DNA of 64,000 nt from Cordylochernes scorpioides (lineage: Eukaryota; Arthropoda; Arachnida; Pseudoscorpiones; Chernetidae), in contig CP092869.1 of the NCBI GenBank assembly GCA_030710605.1, positions 8,343,854 through 8,407,853 on the forward strand. Direction: 5' to 3'. A program made the position numbers and the translations under genes. The notes under the pieces were generated by a model. It was not told the DNA's origin. It worked only from the letters and a program-made list of their open reading frames with translations, and searched no databases. Shown piece by piece: positions 1 through 9,436 of this stretch (positions are counted from its first letter, which is position 1; each line of letters opens with the position of its first letter).

Positions 1-770
1 TCTTTGTCAATACGTTGTTGTTGTCGTGTCCAATGAAGAGCCTCAGATATCTCCATACATCTCTATCACAGCAGCAGCAATGTCCACTATCTTGGGTGTG
101 TAAAACTGCTGCTCTGGATCAAATTTCTGTTGTTGTTGTCATGTCCAATGAAGAGCCTCAGATGTCTCCATACATCTCTATCACAGCAGCAGCAATGTCC
201 TCTATCTTGGGTGTGTAAAGCTGCTGTTCTGGATCAATTTTCTGTTATTGTTGTCGTGTCCAAAGAAGAGCCTCAGATATCCCCATACATCTCTATCACA
301 GCAGTAGCTATGTTCTCTATCTTGGGTGTGTAAATCTGCTGTTCTGGATCAATTTTCTGTTGTTGTCGTGTCCAATGAAGAGCCTCAGATGTCTTCATAC
401 ATCTCTATCACAGCAGTTGCAATGTCCTCTATCTTGGGTGTGTAAATCTGCTGTTCTGGATCAATTTTCTGTTGTTGTCGTGTCCAATGAAGAGCCTCAG
501 ATGTCTTCATACATCTCTATCACAACAGTTGCAATGTCCTCTATCTTGGGTGTGTAAATCTGCTGTTCTGGATCAATTTTCTGTTGTTGTCGTGTCCACT
601 GAAGAGCCTCAGATGTCTTCATACATCTCTATCACAGCAGTTGCAATGTCCTCTATCTTGGGTGTGTAAATCTGCTGTTCTGGATCAATTTTCTGTTGTT
701 GTCGTGTCCACTGAAGAGCCTCAGATGTCTTCATACATCTCTATCACAGCAGTTGCAATGTCCTCTATCC
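1..770 (-). repeat. 112-116 bp minisatellite made of a LINE 3' end
   Basis: Seven head-to-tail units; the marker GTGTCCAATGAAGAGCC or a close variant recurs near 26, 141, 257, 369, 481, 593 and 705. Read on the minus strand each unit encodes an open stretch ending in D-I-A-A-A-V-x-E-M-x-G-x-I followed by TGA, then about 28 nt including (CAA)n. That is the C-terminus and 3'UTR of the I-like retrotransposon at 30.65-31.46 kb, where the same residues and tail occur once. Units join where the CAACAAC tail meets AGAAATTTGA of the next copy. Plus-strand open frames across the array are by-products of the repeat. Confidence 0.93.
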
Positions 771-809
771 TGCTCTTCATTGGAAAATGGGTACCGTTGC
801 CACGTTAGT

Positions 810-1343
810 CACCCTGGAAACGAATATGTCAATAGGAAAGTTGCACCTATGCGACATTCGGTATGTGAGGAATGAGGGAAAGACTAATGACAGCTGGTAA
901 TTAGATGACAGGACATTTGTGCGACAATTACAGGCTCCTTCCACCGACAGACATTGCCGAATTCTCGGCCATACCTAGCTAAACTAGCCATGTTACACAG
1001 GTCCTGTTATCCTACCGCGACAATACTATTAGATACCTATCACATACAAACAAGTTTTGAATATAGATTAATCCATATTTAAATCTTAAATACTCGCGGT
1101 CTATTACGAAGAGGAAACGGAGCACCTCCTCGGGCTACTCGCGCCTGAAGACAAGATTCTTCTCGACATATTCTTCGACATTATCATCAAACATGTTCCG
1201 AACATGAAATTCCCAAATGGCAGGGATCTGTCTAGATTCAAGGCGGCTTTAAGCTTCTGATCCGGACGTGCCCTCGGAGAGGGCTACGTCGATTATAAAT
1301 ATCTCTCTTCATTCCTACCATTATTATTACCTTATAACTCTCT
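810..1343. other. unassigned sequence with one short open frame
   Basis: No repeat partner elsewhere in the window. On the plus strand 1090-1260 is open for 56 codons to a TGA and reads as a plausible globular peptide (it includes L-L-A-P-E-D-K-I-L-L-D and ends F-K-A-A-L-S-F). Base composition is more balanced than the surroundings. I do not recognise it; it could be the end of a LINE coding region or a degraded exon. No start codon or splice site stands out. Confidence 0.3.
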
Positions 1344-1443
1344 NNNNNNNNNNNNNNNNNNNNNNNNNNNNNNNNNNNNNNNNNNNNNNNNNNNNNNNNN
1401 NNNNNNNNNNNNNNNNNNNNNNNNNNNNNNNNNNNNNNNNNNN
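1344..1443. other. assembly gap (100 N)
   Basis: Run of exactly 100 N, the usual placeholder for a gap of unknown size. Confidence 0.99.
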
Positions 1444-1639
1444 GACATGATGAATATGCCCAATGTGTCTTAATAAATCAACTCAAGTGGCATGGTCACG
1501 AAACCCGATCCATCTCAATGTTTTATCGACCCGAGTAACGCCTGTTTATTGCTGCTACATGCGGGGATAGAGGTATTGTATTTTGATGGCATTATAACGC
1601 CATATGTTATAAGAAACGTAAACTATTTTCGATGCGTAT

Positions 1640-1882
1640 GATTACTTTTTAATTAAAACAAATTCTACTGCCCTTACTGCAATGATAAAATAATTGTAGG
1701 GCCTGGCTCATCAGTAGTAAACCCTCTCAGCGCTTTCGCAAGTTTAATCTACCATAACACTGTAATATTGCATTTCTCTGTTTTCCTTTTATAGTGATAC
1801 TGAAGCTAGATTCTTGGGAAGTGTATTTTATAAATGAACTATGGACATAAGCTTTTAGAGGGGAGAATAGAAATATATACAA
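1640..1882 (+). repeat. palindromic element family B, degraded copy
   Basis: Carries the family core: CTACTG-CCTTACTGCAATG, then GGCTCATCAG and CCCTCTCAGCG-TTTCG, and ends with ACTATGGACATAAGCTTTTAG. Other B copies lie at 2.5, 4.0, 32.9, 35.2, 46.77, 61.9 and 63.5 kb. No protein is encoded. Confidence 0.75.
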
Positions 1883-2250
1883 TTATCAATATAGATTGAA
1901 ATTTTGCCGGGAGAAAATTGATCTAAAGAGACAAGGGTCACTCTCCCGTCAAAATAAACGTCTAAAACCAGATCTATTTACTGACGCCGCAACTAGCGGC
2001 CTCGGGTCGGTGACAAAGCCACAACACCAGCTTTGGCAAACTGAAAAGCGTCCACCTAGAGACCATGGTTTCGGGCTAATGGCCCTCGTCAGTCTAGGGC
2101 GGACTTTATTCCATGAGATCCACACGGGATCTAATGGAATCTTGACAATCTGCCAGAGAAGTGTTTAGCTGCCAAAGTGGCTGGGCCATATCTATGGCTA
2201 AAATATAGATGGAAATTTTGACGGGAGTAAATTGATCTATAATAAAATGC
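1883..2250 (-). mobile_element. hammerhead-bearing element H (direct-repeat flanked)
   Basis: A ~35 bp sequence (TAGATGGAAATTTTGACGGG and following bases) occurs as direct repeats at about 1893-1929 and 2208-2241. A complete hammerhead ribozyme lies between them on the minus strand (2055-2098). Relatives at 13.84, 16.74, 49.03 and 50.34 kb share the body (CGACCCGAGGC, AAAGCCACAAC, GACGTCTAAAACCAGAC). Repeat-ribozyme-body-repeat without coding sequence is the plan described for retrozymes and for the pseudo-LTRs of Penelope-like elements; assignment to either is inference. Confidence 0.75.
2055..2098 (-). ncRNA. type I hammerhead ribozyme
   Basis: Minus strand 5' to 3': stem I arm CCTAGA, core CTGACGA, stem II GGGC-CATTA-GCCC, GAA, stem III ACC-AT-GGT, scissile C, stem I arm TCTAGG. 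Stem I pairs 6 of 6, stem II 4 of 4, stem III 3 of 3. The nucleotides known to be needed (CUGANGA, GAAA, NUH) are present, and the GUC cleavage site is the preferred one. It should cut the element RNA between plus positions 2061 and 2060. A stem III this short is typical of mobile-element hammerheads. Confidence 0.9.
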
Positions 2251-2499
2251 CTCGAGCATTGCTCTTCCGTAAATATCATGTATACTCGTATATCTTGATG
2301 GTCCTTCCCCAATCCACCAACCTAATAATTCACCTGGTGTGATTAAGATTTTTCTCATCATTAAGGTGTTTATTAATAGGAATCTAGTGTGCCAAGATAG
2401 AGATAACTTTTTAGAATCCAATTCGGTTAAGGTTTGAAGTTAAAAACGATATATTGTGTGTAAAGCGTAATTATAACAAATGAAGACATTGAGACGCGA

Positions 2500-2750
2500 A
2501 TATTTCTTTTCAAAAATAATACAAACTGCTACTATCCTTACTGCGATGAAAAAATATATTGGGAGGACTTGGCCCATCAGTGGTGAACCCTCCCAGCGGC
2601 TTCGTCAATTTAATCTATCAGACCGGTTCTTTAGAACTCTAATATTATATTTGATCATTCTTCTTTTATATGCTACACTGAAGAGTGGAATCTTAGAAAT
2701 GGTATTTAGGTAAACTATGGACATAAGCTTTTAGGACAGTAGAATTAAAT
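2500..2750 (+). repeat. palindromic element family B copy
   Basis: Left arm CTACTATCCTTACTGCGATG, core GGGAGGACTTGGCCCATCAG, CCTCCCAGCGGCTTCGTC, AGACCGGTTC, and terminal ACTATGGACATAAGCTTTTAG with GGACAGTAGAATT, which is inverted relative to the start. Open frames here are chance. Confidence 0.75.
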
Positions 2751-2959
2751 TTAAATATTTGTATCGAGTAATGCTCTTCCTCAAACAATAAGGACAAGTT
2801 AGGCATAGCAATAACGTTATTGCGTTGCATTAAAGCGTGATTAGCTAAAGTTATTAATTGTTTTCAATAGATCGTGTGTCTATGACTAGACGAAAACCTC
2901 AGGGATTATATAAAACATCCCCCCTCTCTTTATATTTAGATTTCGTTTCATAATTCAAT

Positions 2960-3140
2960 ATCTTATCACCATCACGCCATCACCATCTCTTCAGCGGCGA
3001 AGTACGCGATCTACGTATTCTTCGTAGAACACGAAATAAGTGGTGTCGCTGGAGACCCACTGGTGATTCTCCACCAAACTCTGCAGCGATGGTAGAGACG
3101 CCATATTCTTTGTACATAGTATGATGTATATATATATACT
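2960..3140 (+). pseudogene. C-terminal fragment of non-LTR family 5 relative
   Basis: The translation contains A-A-K-Y-A-I-Y-V-F and I-L-H-Q-T-L-Q-R-W, matching the insertion at 23932-24198 and, more distantly, the L-Q-G-W-V-F-G-H-G-L terminal region at 60.9 kb. It appears to resume at 3825-3895 (GTATTGTCTAGATGTCAATAAAA tail), so ~690 bp including a Helitron seems to have been inserted into it. Confidence 0.65.
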
Positions 3141-3388
3141 TGATACCTTGATATGATTGAGTGGAGATAAGAAAGAAGAAATGAGGAAGAAATCTTACAG
3201 TAAGTAAGCATCTTCTTTCTATCGATCATTCTTTGTTAATTTCGAGAAACAATTTGGCAGAGGTCCATCGGAAGACTTTCTATTTAATGAAGTGCTCGTG
3301 GTCAGGAGATGCCTTCTTTATTTTTAATATCAACACCTGACCCACTTATCTTTTATTTTTCTATTGTTTTTTCATGTATATATATATA
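3141..3388. repeat. mixed repeat fragments
   Basis: 3141-3300 is an inverted copy of 4430-4580 (GGAGATAAGAAAGAAG, CTTACAGTAAGTAAGCATC). 3300-3385 (GGAGATGCC then TTTTTAATATCAACACCTGA) matches the end of the palindromic element at 32490-32560. No coding potential. Confidence 0.6.
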
Positions 3389-3819
3389 CTAGCCGAATGA
3401 CCCGGGCAACGCCCGGGGTTTACCCAATTAAATGCTTTTATTAAAATACTATTCGTTACAATTATAAATTGGCGCCGTGGATGTCATTCTTGTATAATAT
3501 ATAAATGAGTTTTAAAAATTGTAAAAAAAAAAAAAATGCATCGGCCGGGAATCGAACCCGGGGCGCCCGCGTGGCAGGCGAGCATTCTACCACTGAACCA
3601 AAAGCAAACGGTGACAGAAGTGTCTCGCGCATTGGCGGCGCCATCGTAGCGAACCAATAGGAGAGCGCCATTCCAAAAAAAAAAAAAAGCGAGTGGGGGG
3701 GCATGACTTGGGGCAAAGGTGGCGTGATCGTAGCCAACCAATAGGAGGGCGCCATTCCAAAAAAAAAAAAAAGCAAACCGTGACAGAGATGAAGAATGTC
3801 GCTCGTAACTGTATATAGA
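3389..3819 (-). mobile_element. non-autonomous Helitron, copy 1
   Basis: Minus strand begins TCTATATACAGTTACGAGCG and ends with hairpin CCCGGGC-GTT-GCCCGGG, then TCATTCGG and CTAG followed by T. A 5' TC, a 3' hairpin ~8 nt before CTRR and a following T are Helitron hallmarks; the base before TC is T rather than the usual A. Same ends at 41681-42100 and 60548-60749. The interior has two GGAATGGCGC blocks each after T14, and a tRNA-Gly pseudogene. No Rep/helicase, so it depends on an autonomous partner. Confidence 0.75.
3537..3601 (-). tRNA. tRNA-Gly(GCC) pseudogene inside Helitron
   Basis: Minus strand matches a eukaryotic tRNA-Gly from the D arm (TGGTTCAGTGGTAGAATGC) through the anticodon arm (CTCGC-CTGCCAC-GCGGG, anticodon GCC), the T arm (GGGTTCGATTCCC) and the 3' acceptor CCGATGC-A, followed by a T-run like a Pol III terminator. 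The 5' acceptor strand is replaced by GCTTT, so the acceptor stem cannot form. The other two Helitron copies lack it, which suggests capture or insertion. Confidence 0.8.
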
Positions 3820-3824
3820 ATGAT

Positions 3825-3895
3825 CATCTTTTTTAAATAGTACAGACTGTGTACTTTGCATGTATTGTCTAGATGTCAATAAAATTTTTTTTAAT
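3825..3895 (+). repeat. LINE 3' tail fragment
   Basis: CATGTATTGTCTAGATGTC then AATAAAA and a TTAATTGTC repeat. The same kind of tail ends the fragments at 15976-16128, 23932-24198 and 42299-42536. Confidence 0.6.
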
Positions 3896-4024
3896 TGTCA
3901 AATTGTCAATATGTTATCATCAATATCGACAAAATATTGCGGAAATATATGCAAATATATATATACATACAACAACATTTCTTCCTTATATCAATATATT
4001 TAAGAATAAAAGGATTTAAAAGCA

Positions 4025-4165
4025 CTAATGTTTATTTTATTCATAATACAAACTTATACTGTCCTTACTGCGATGAAAAAATATATTGGGAGGGCTTGGC
4101 TTATCAGTTGTGAACCAAGTAAGGGCAGTAGAAGTTTGTATTATGTATAAAAGAAACATTTGCGC
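4025..4165. repeat. compact palindromic copy of family B
   Basis: Arms AATGTTT..TAATACAAACTT..TACTGTCCTTACTG and their reverse complement meet around 4100, with the GGGAGGGCTTGG core in the loop. Confidence 0.75.
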
Positions 4166-4529
4166 ATTTAAATCCTTTCATTTTATAAGTATAGATGGAG
4201 CGTTATTGCTTTGTGTTAACATGTAAGAATACCTTATGTTTCCAATAGCTACGTACATTATTTAGTTAAGAATACAGTTTGAACATTTCAAAAGGAAGAA
4301 TTTACAACAATGACTTCCTATTTCCATTTTTTCAATAATTATATCAATTAAATTAATTGTTCTGTCGACGTTGTGGAAAAATGACGTTTTAAAAGTTGTA
4401 TTGATCGAGGTTGATGGTCATCAAGATTGAGATCATTAAATAGAAAGTCTTTCGATGGACGTTTGCCAAATGGTTTCTCAGAACTAGCAAAGAATGGTCG
4501 ATAGAAAGAAGATGCTTACTTACTGTAAG
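4166..4529. other. AT-rich sequence, mostly unassigned
   Basis: 4430-4529 is an inverted partner of 3141-3300. The rest shows no coding or repeat signal I can support. Confidence 0.4.
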
Positions 4530-4663
4530 ACTTTTCTTCTTTCTTATCTCCACTAAACAATCATATCAGGATATCAAGCTTGTAGAGCTTGTTGATGGTG
4601 TCTGTGCTGGGGATGAGTCTCTTCTTCTTTCTTATCTTCACTCAATCACGTCAGAGTATCAAG

Positions 4664-4920
4664 CGGGGGTCGGTGGAAGGATGGTCTAAACCGTTGGTTT
4701 TCGACCGCTACGACCCGGGTTTGATTCCCGCTATGGGCACTTTTTTTATGATTTAAATAAAATGCTTCAATGGCCCCTGATTCTTGCAGAAGTTCAACCC
4801 CACCAGCGAGTGCAAGTAACCAAACGGGGCTCTGCAGATTTGTAAGTGCAAAGAACTGCTTTTCACATATGTAGACACGTGGTGCATTTACAGTAAAAGC
4901 AGTCGTCTACTTCTACCCAC
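4664..4920 (+). mobile_element. SINE-1, tRNA-Glu-like head, with target duplication
   Basis: Head 4668-4740 resembles tRNA-Glu: ATGGTCTA box A region, an anticodon loop readable as TTC, and a GGGTTTGATTCCC B box ending TATGGGCA. The body includes GATTCTTGCAGAAGTTCAAC, CCAAACGGGGCTCTG, GTAAGTGCAAAG and GCAGTCGTCTACTTCTACC. Imperfect ~15 bp duplications flank it (4649-4663 and 4921-4935, ATCAGGGTATCAAG type), as expected of LINE-driven insertion. Five more copies in the window. Confidence 0.85.
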
Positions 4921-5033
4921 TATCAGGGTATCAAGCTTGTAGAGCTTGTTGATGGTGTCTGCTGGGGATGAGTAGAACTCACCAATGGAGATTTGATATC
5001 TATAATGAGATTAAGTGAAGTAGAATGCGTCTT

Positions 5034-5204
5034 CTTTTTTTTTTTTTCTTATCTCTAGTACACGTGATACAGGCCATGATAATCATGGTGAGTAGAAGTA
5101 GGCGACTGCCTTTACTGACTGTGTCTACACATGTGAAAAGCAGTTCAACTTTGCACTTACAAATGTTACAGAGCCCCGTTTGGTTACTTGTACTCGCTGG
5201 TGGA
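5034..5204 (-). mobile_element. SINE-1, 5'-truncated copy
   Basis: Minus orientation. The tRNA-like head is missing; the body runs from CCACCAGCGAGTACAAGTAA to ACGTGTACTAGAGATAAG, followed by a poly-A tail (T-run at 5035-5047). It interrupts repeat J between CGTCT and TTTGTTATTCAGAC. Confidence 0.85.
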
Positions 5205-5689
5205 TCTTTTGTTATTCAGACTGGTAGAACTACTCAGTAGCAGGACAACTTAGGTCCAATATGAAATGGGCACCTCTGACATGAAGTACAGATGCCATGT
5301 GCAGCCACTTCTAACATCGGGTACAGACTCATCCTGTATCCCTGGAGCCCTTACAGGGTACCATCAGCCGGGCCAGCTAAACCCAGGTTTTTAGTGAGCT
5401 TGTTTCTGCTCCCCCTTCTCCTTTTTCTTCCGGGATGGGAACCGGCAAAGGCAGAATTCATTTCAAATACTTTCCTTTATGGATAATTGTATTGTGATAG
5501 ATAACAAATAGTTTGAATAAACACTTTAAATATTCGATATATAGTTAAACCTTACTAAAACGATCTGCGGATACTGTAAACCTTCCTTCTTATAACGAAC
5601 CTAAAATAATCCCCAATTCTAATATAAGAACCCTGTCTATAGAGAACCAAATGTTAAGTGTTATTAAGGTTGTTAAATTTCTCATATAT

Positions 5690-5796
5690 CAAAAGTTTAT
5701 TGAAATATTATAAACTCAAAAGGAGCTTCTTCTATTCTATAGATTTTTTATATATAGAAGAAACTCCTTTTGAGTTTATAATCTTTCAATATAGTT
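5690..5796. repeat. inverted repeat (hairpin)
   Basis: Arms TTATAAACTCAAAAGGAG and CTCCTTTTGAGTTTATAA meet around a short AT loop. Small foldback element, class unknown. Confidence 0.7.
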
Positions 5797-5870
5797 ACGG
5801 GAATCGAAAGTTGATGTTTGCACATACCAAAAGTATTCGATAAGAAGAAAAAAAGATATTTATTGAGAGA

Positions 5871-6137
5871 ATGATTCAGATTTTGCACTACTTATTTGAT
5901 TGTGCTGCTCTGTCTGAGGAAAGACGAAAACTAAATGATAAAACGGGGCAACTTTGTCCTTCATTTCCGGCACTAATTAATGAAATATCAAAGAATAGGT
6001 ATATAGCGGTGGCGATATTTGGATTCCACAGGATTATATCCCGGCCACACAGTGTTCTCCCCATCCCTTGTGAACTGACGAATCCTGTATATATAGGGCG
6101 AGAGGCCCTGAATAAAGGCTTTGTTGTTGTTGAGAGA
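5871..6137 (+). pseudogene. non-LTR family 4, 3' end with C-terminal zinc knuckle
   Basis: Starts inside the terminal domain: H-Y-L-F-D-C-A-A-L-S-E-E-R-R-K-L is the H-x4-C half of the CCHC knuckle at the C-terminus of I/R1-type LINE proteins. The 3'UTR has GGGCGAGAGGCC and AATAAAGGC, and ends (GTT)n. A near copy on the minus strand is at 51605-51860. No RT remains: a typical 5'-truncated LINE insertion. Confidence 0.8.
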
Positions 6138-6329
6138 ATGATTCTATAACAAAATCAATTGACAAGCGCATTGAATATAATTATTAAAACACTGGTTAAC
6201 TTTTCTCTGCAAAAATGTTACCATTGAGTTTGCTGATGTTTCTCATATCAAAATATTATTCGATATAAAAAAGTGGCTATTTATTGGGGTGATGATTCTA
6301 CAACAAAGGAAATTGAGAAAAGCTTTCTC

Positions 6330-6415
6330 TCTATAACAACAACAACAACAAAAAGCCTTTATTGAGCACCTCTCGTCCTATAAAGGATTCGCCAGTTTAC
6401 AGAGTAATTGAAGAG
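6330..6415 (-). repeat. LINE 3' tail, minus strand
   Basis: Minus strand ends GAGGTGCTCAATAAAGGC then (TTG)n. It resembles the tail of family 4 (clipped unit plus AATAAAGGC); only the 3'UTR remains. Confidence 0.65.
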
Positions 6416-6654
6416 AAGAGAACTAAGAATACAGAGATATAAGTAGTAGGTATAGTATAGTATTTTCTACACTGTGACTATATACAACACTTTCTCTCTA
6501 TAACACACAAATTCATTTAATAATTTATCTAAAATCTGCTTGTCTCAGAAAAAGTGAATCATTGTTTTTATATATCGATGCAATTCCCCTGAAGATAGAT
6601 TATACTGAGTATATTGAATATATGGTATAGCCATAAAAATATTCGATATTCAAT

Positions 6655-6830
6655 AAACATATGCAATAAAATATTTGAAATATGCAATAAAATGTTTGAT
6701 ACATCCAATAAAGGAATTTGATGAGGCTATAAAAGAGTTTGATGATCTATATAGGGATTTGATCATCAATTGAAAGAGTTTGTGATAGTCAAATGAATAA
6801 ATTTGATAGAAAAATTTGGATTTGATGATA
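6655..6830. repeat. degenerate AT-rich short repeats, left part
   Basis: Irregular repetition of AATAAAGGATTTGATGAG-like words every ~24-30 bp. The same words resume at 7250-7575 beyond the LINE fragment, so the fragment probably split one low-complexity block. Confidence 0.55.
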
Positions 6831-7215
6831 AAATAAAGAGAATTGGACCGGTTGAAGACTCTAGCTGTCATTGTGGCAACGAATTCAAGGACTCGAGACA
6901 CCTACTGCTGGAATGCCCACTCTTCTTTACCGCTAGACAACAGACAATAAATAATGTTGTAGATCTATATCAATTTGTAAATAGCAGAGAGAATTATCAT
7001 ATTTTAAACTATTTTTGTAGATATATTTATGATTATCTTTTTAACCTGAAAGGTTTAGGTTCCTAATATATATTATTGTTTCTCTTTTTTAATTTTTGAT
7101 TACCTTTTCTTGTATAATATGTTTATAACTGTTTCTGTTTTAAAAAAGTGTAAATCGGCGCAATTATCCCTAGCCGGGATATCGCGTTTTGTGTGTTGAA
7201 ATAAATAAAATAAAA
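6803..7215 (+). pseudogene. non-LTR family 2, 3' end (CCHC knuckle)
   Basis: Open to a stop at 7066. D-S-S-C-H-C-G-N-E-F then R-H-L-L-L-E-C-P gives C-x-C..H-x4-C, the conserved terminal zinc knuckle of I/R1-like LINEs, followed by A-R-Q-Q-T-I-N-N-V. The 3'UTR contains GCCGGGATATCG and ends in AAATAAATAAAATAAAAATAAA. Second copy at 43670-44090. RT and RNase H are absent (5' truncation). Confidence 0.85.
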
Positions 7216-7249
7216 ATAAATTACAGTATAAATAGTGTAATTAGTTGAG

Positions 7250-7575
7250 AAATATAATGAGATTTAATGAACAGATACAAGGATTTGACCAGTAAATATC
7301 CGGAATGCTGATGAGACATAAGATAGATTACTGAACACTTTAAAGAATCGTTGATGAGTAAATAGTAAGTGTGTTGATAAGGCATAAAATAAATCAATGA
7401 ACAAATTAAAGGATTTGACCATTATAAAAAAGATTAGAGGAACAAATAAAGATATTTATAAATAAAATAAAGGAGTTGGATGAGTAACTAGTGGGGTTTT
7501 GATGATAAATAAAGATATTTGATGAGAAACTAGTATGATTCAATGACTGATTGAGACACTTAATAAGAAAATAGA
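7250..7575. repeat. degenerate AT-rich short repeats, right part
   Basis: Words such as GGATTTGACC, GATGAGTAA and AAATAAAGATATTT recur irregularly. Non-coding. Confidence 0.5.
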
Positions 7576-8225
7576 CAATCTTCAAACTGCAAGGCCAAAT
7601 TTTTCCTTAGTGTAATCTCTAGAATATATAAACTTCAAGGCCAAAATTTCCTAAGTCTCTAAAGAATATTTCAAAGCAAAAATAACTTACAAACTCTTGC
7701 CTAAATCAGAAAACAGCATTAGAAAGAAAACGACCAACGCATGCGTCACTAGATGACGCGGCGAATCAGGAGAGAACCATACAAAGTGAGAATTAAGAAA
7801 AGACCATATAAAAGAACCGATTAAACCGTATTTGATAGTGATAACGATTATAAAATTTTTTCTTTTTTTTTTGGATATTTTAAATAATCAGGCAATGATT
7901 TATTTGATAACTAGTTTAATATAAAGATAAAGATTAAAAGGAGTTTGAAACAACAAGGAAATTATGTACAATGATAAAGGCAGAGTAAATGGGCCGCAAA
8001 CTGCAGATAGAAGCTCCCCCTCGTGGTACCGGCTGGAACTAACTGGCGCCGGCTGTGCAGTCTTGACATTTAACACTTTTATTATCAAAACATGAATTGA
8101 AATAAAGATAATGATAATAATAATCAAAGAATATCGAAAACATTCTAATAAACAACAGAATGATACACGCAATTCTGGCCTCAACTACCCGTTTCATGAT
8201 TTTTCAGGATGCCTGAATGACCAGT
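7576..8225. other. no recognisable gene
   Basis: Contains an imperfect local duplication (CTTCAA..AAGGCCAAATTTT at ~7575 and ~7632) and a more GC-rich patch at 7985-8070. No coding or mobile signature found. Confidence 0.5.
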
Positions 8226-8470
8226 TTTTTTTTTTTTTTTTGGTTTAGGTACAGCTTGCACCACACACACATACGCTGACGAGGGCCAAAAAGCCTAAAC
8301 GCATACTTGGTTAACTTTTCTTGATTAATCAAGAATGGGTATTTGGCTAAATATGTAATAATTAAAAACCCACGAATAGTTTATATTCATTCCGATAGAT
8401 AGCGCAAGCCATCAACAACTTTGAGTTGCAAAATCAGGAGATGCCTTTTTATTTTTTCTTAGAATGATAA
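8226..8470 (+). mobile_element. Penelope-type element P1, relic
   Basis: Has GTACAGCTTGCACCAC, the ribozyme region CGCTGACGAGGGCC, TTGATTAATCAAGAA, and the terminal block GATAGATAGCGCAAGCC with GGAGATGCC. The intact relative is at 19.35-19.70 kb on the other strand. The hammerhead is damaged: G12 is lost (CCTAAAC instead of CCCGAAAC) and stem I no longer pairs. Confidence 0.7.
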
Positions 8471-9165
8471 TCATTATCATAATTCATGAGGAATTCTCGT
8501 CATTATGGTTTTAGTGTTCTGTGACTTTGTTATCGACACATAGGATCTGAATCGAATTTTAAATCGATAAAAGAAGAAAGATTTGATTTCTTCTGAATTT
8601 TTAGGACACCCTTTTTATAGAAAAAGCTGTACTTGACGCGTTAACGAGTTTTAAGTATATTAGAATACTAGCTTAAGTTTCTTTAATATTAAGAACTATT
8701 TTATTATCATGTTAATATGTATTTTTTTTTAATATTTGAAGTGTTTTAATTGTGTCAGTCCAAAGAATGAGGCTGTGAAATGCTACAAACCTCAAGAATT
8801 CCTCAACAAATTCCACGTTTATAATGATTGTTAACGAAAAATGCGGTAAAGTTTATAATTAGTGGGTAAGCCTATTTTCTGGGAGAGTTATTTGAAATCA
8901 ACCTAGAGACAATTGATCGTCTCTCTCTCTCTCTCTGAAAGTTTAATTAAACCTGCTTTAAATTGGTAAAAAAAAGTGCTTTAAAAAAACTCGAATCTTT
9001 TAATATACAAATATAGCTGACAACAACATTGAATGTTTTAACACTTTAAATTGTAATACTCTTTTAACAAGTATCTTCTGGAATTTATTTTGTTCGGTTG
9101 ATTTCAAATTTAATCAATCCAATTATTACACCTTTATTGTATTTTCTTGTCTTTGGTTACTAATT
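8471..9165. other. no recognisable gene
   Basis: AT-rich sequence without open frames of note, repeat partners or structure that I can support. Confidence 0.5.
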
Positions 9166-9436
9166 ACATTAGAACCTCCATGAGAGGACACTTACGCTAA
9201 AGGAAAATTCTCTATAAAGGACTGATTTCATTTTTGAAAAATTACCATTTTTACTATTTAGCAACTCTCCGGTAAGAGAACATCTCTCCCTAAAAGACAC
9301 TTTGGCTCTGTAATTAGGTGTCTTTTACAGGAAGGTTCTACTGTATTTAGCAACTCTCTGGTAAGAGGACACCTCTCCCTAAAAGACACTTTGGCTCTGT
9401 AATTAGGTGTCCTTTACAGGGAGGTTCTACTGTATA
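9166..9436. mobile_element. pogo/Tigger-like MITE with duplicated end
   Basis: One end reads CATTAGAACCTCCATGAGAG; the other is the inverse, CAGGGAGGTTCTACTGTA. This resembles Tigger/pogo termini (CAGTAGAACCTCC). The right ~92 bp (TATTTAGCAACTCTC through GGTTCTACTG) is present twice head to tail, at about 9255-9345 and 9346-9436. No transposase. Confidence 0.7.

Larger units (their letters stand above)
4530..5460 (+). repeat. dispersed repeat J, split by two SINEs
   Basis: The uninterrupted copy at 10122-10486 supplies the order: CTTTCTTATCTCAACTCAATC, TATCAAG, GATGGTGTCTG, GTGAAGTAGAATG, then ACTACTCAGT, CATCCTGTATCCCTGG, GGGCCAGCT and CCGGCAAAGGC. Here SINEs sit at 4664-4920 and ~5034-5204, and the J sequence resumes after each. 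A short inverted third copy lies at 51868-51950. Non-coding; class unknown. Confidence 0.7.

Noticed and set aside
1..770. CRISPR-like array
   Set aside because: Units are contiguous without unique spacers, and the genome is eukaryotic.
15..808. Series of ~65-74 codon plus-strand open frames sharing the same peptide
   Set aside because: They come from reading the minisatellite antisense to the LINE 3' end; the period carries one frame into the next unit.
3462..3879. 120-131 codon minus-strand frames rich in Phe
   Set aside because: They run through the Helitron, its T-runs and the tRNA pseudogene in non-homologous frames.
4668..4740. Functional tRNA-Glu gene
   Set aside because: Anticodon and T stems have mismatches, the acceptor stem does not close, and the same head recurs joined to a SINE body.
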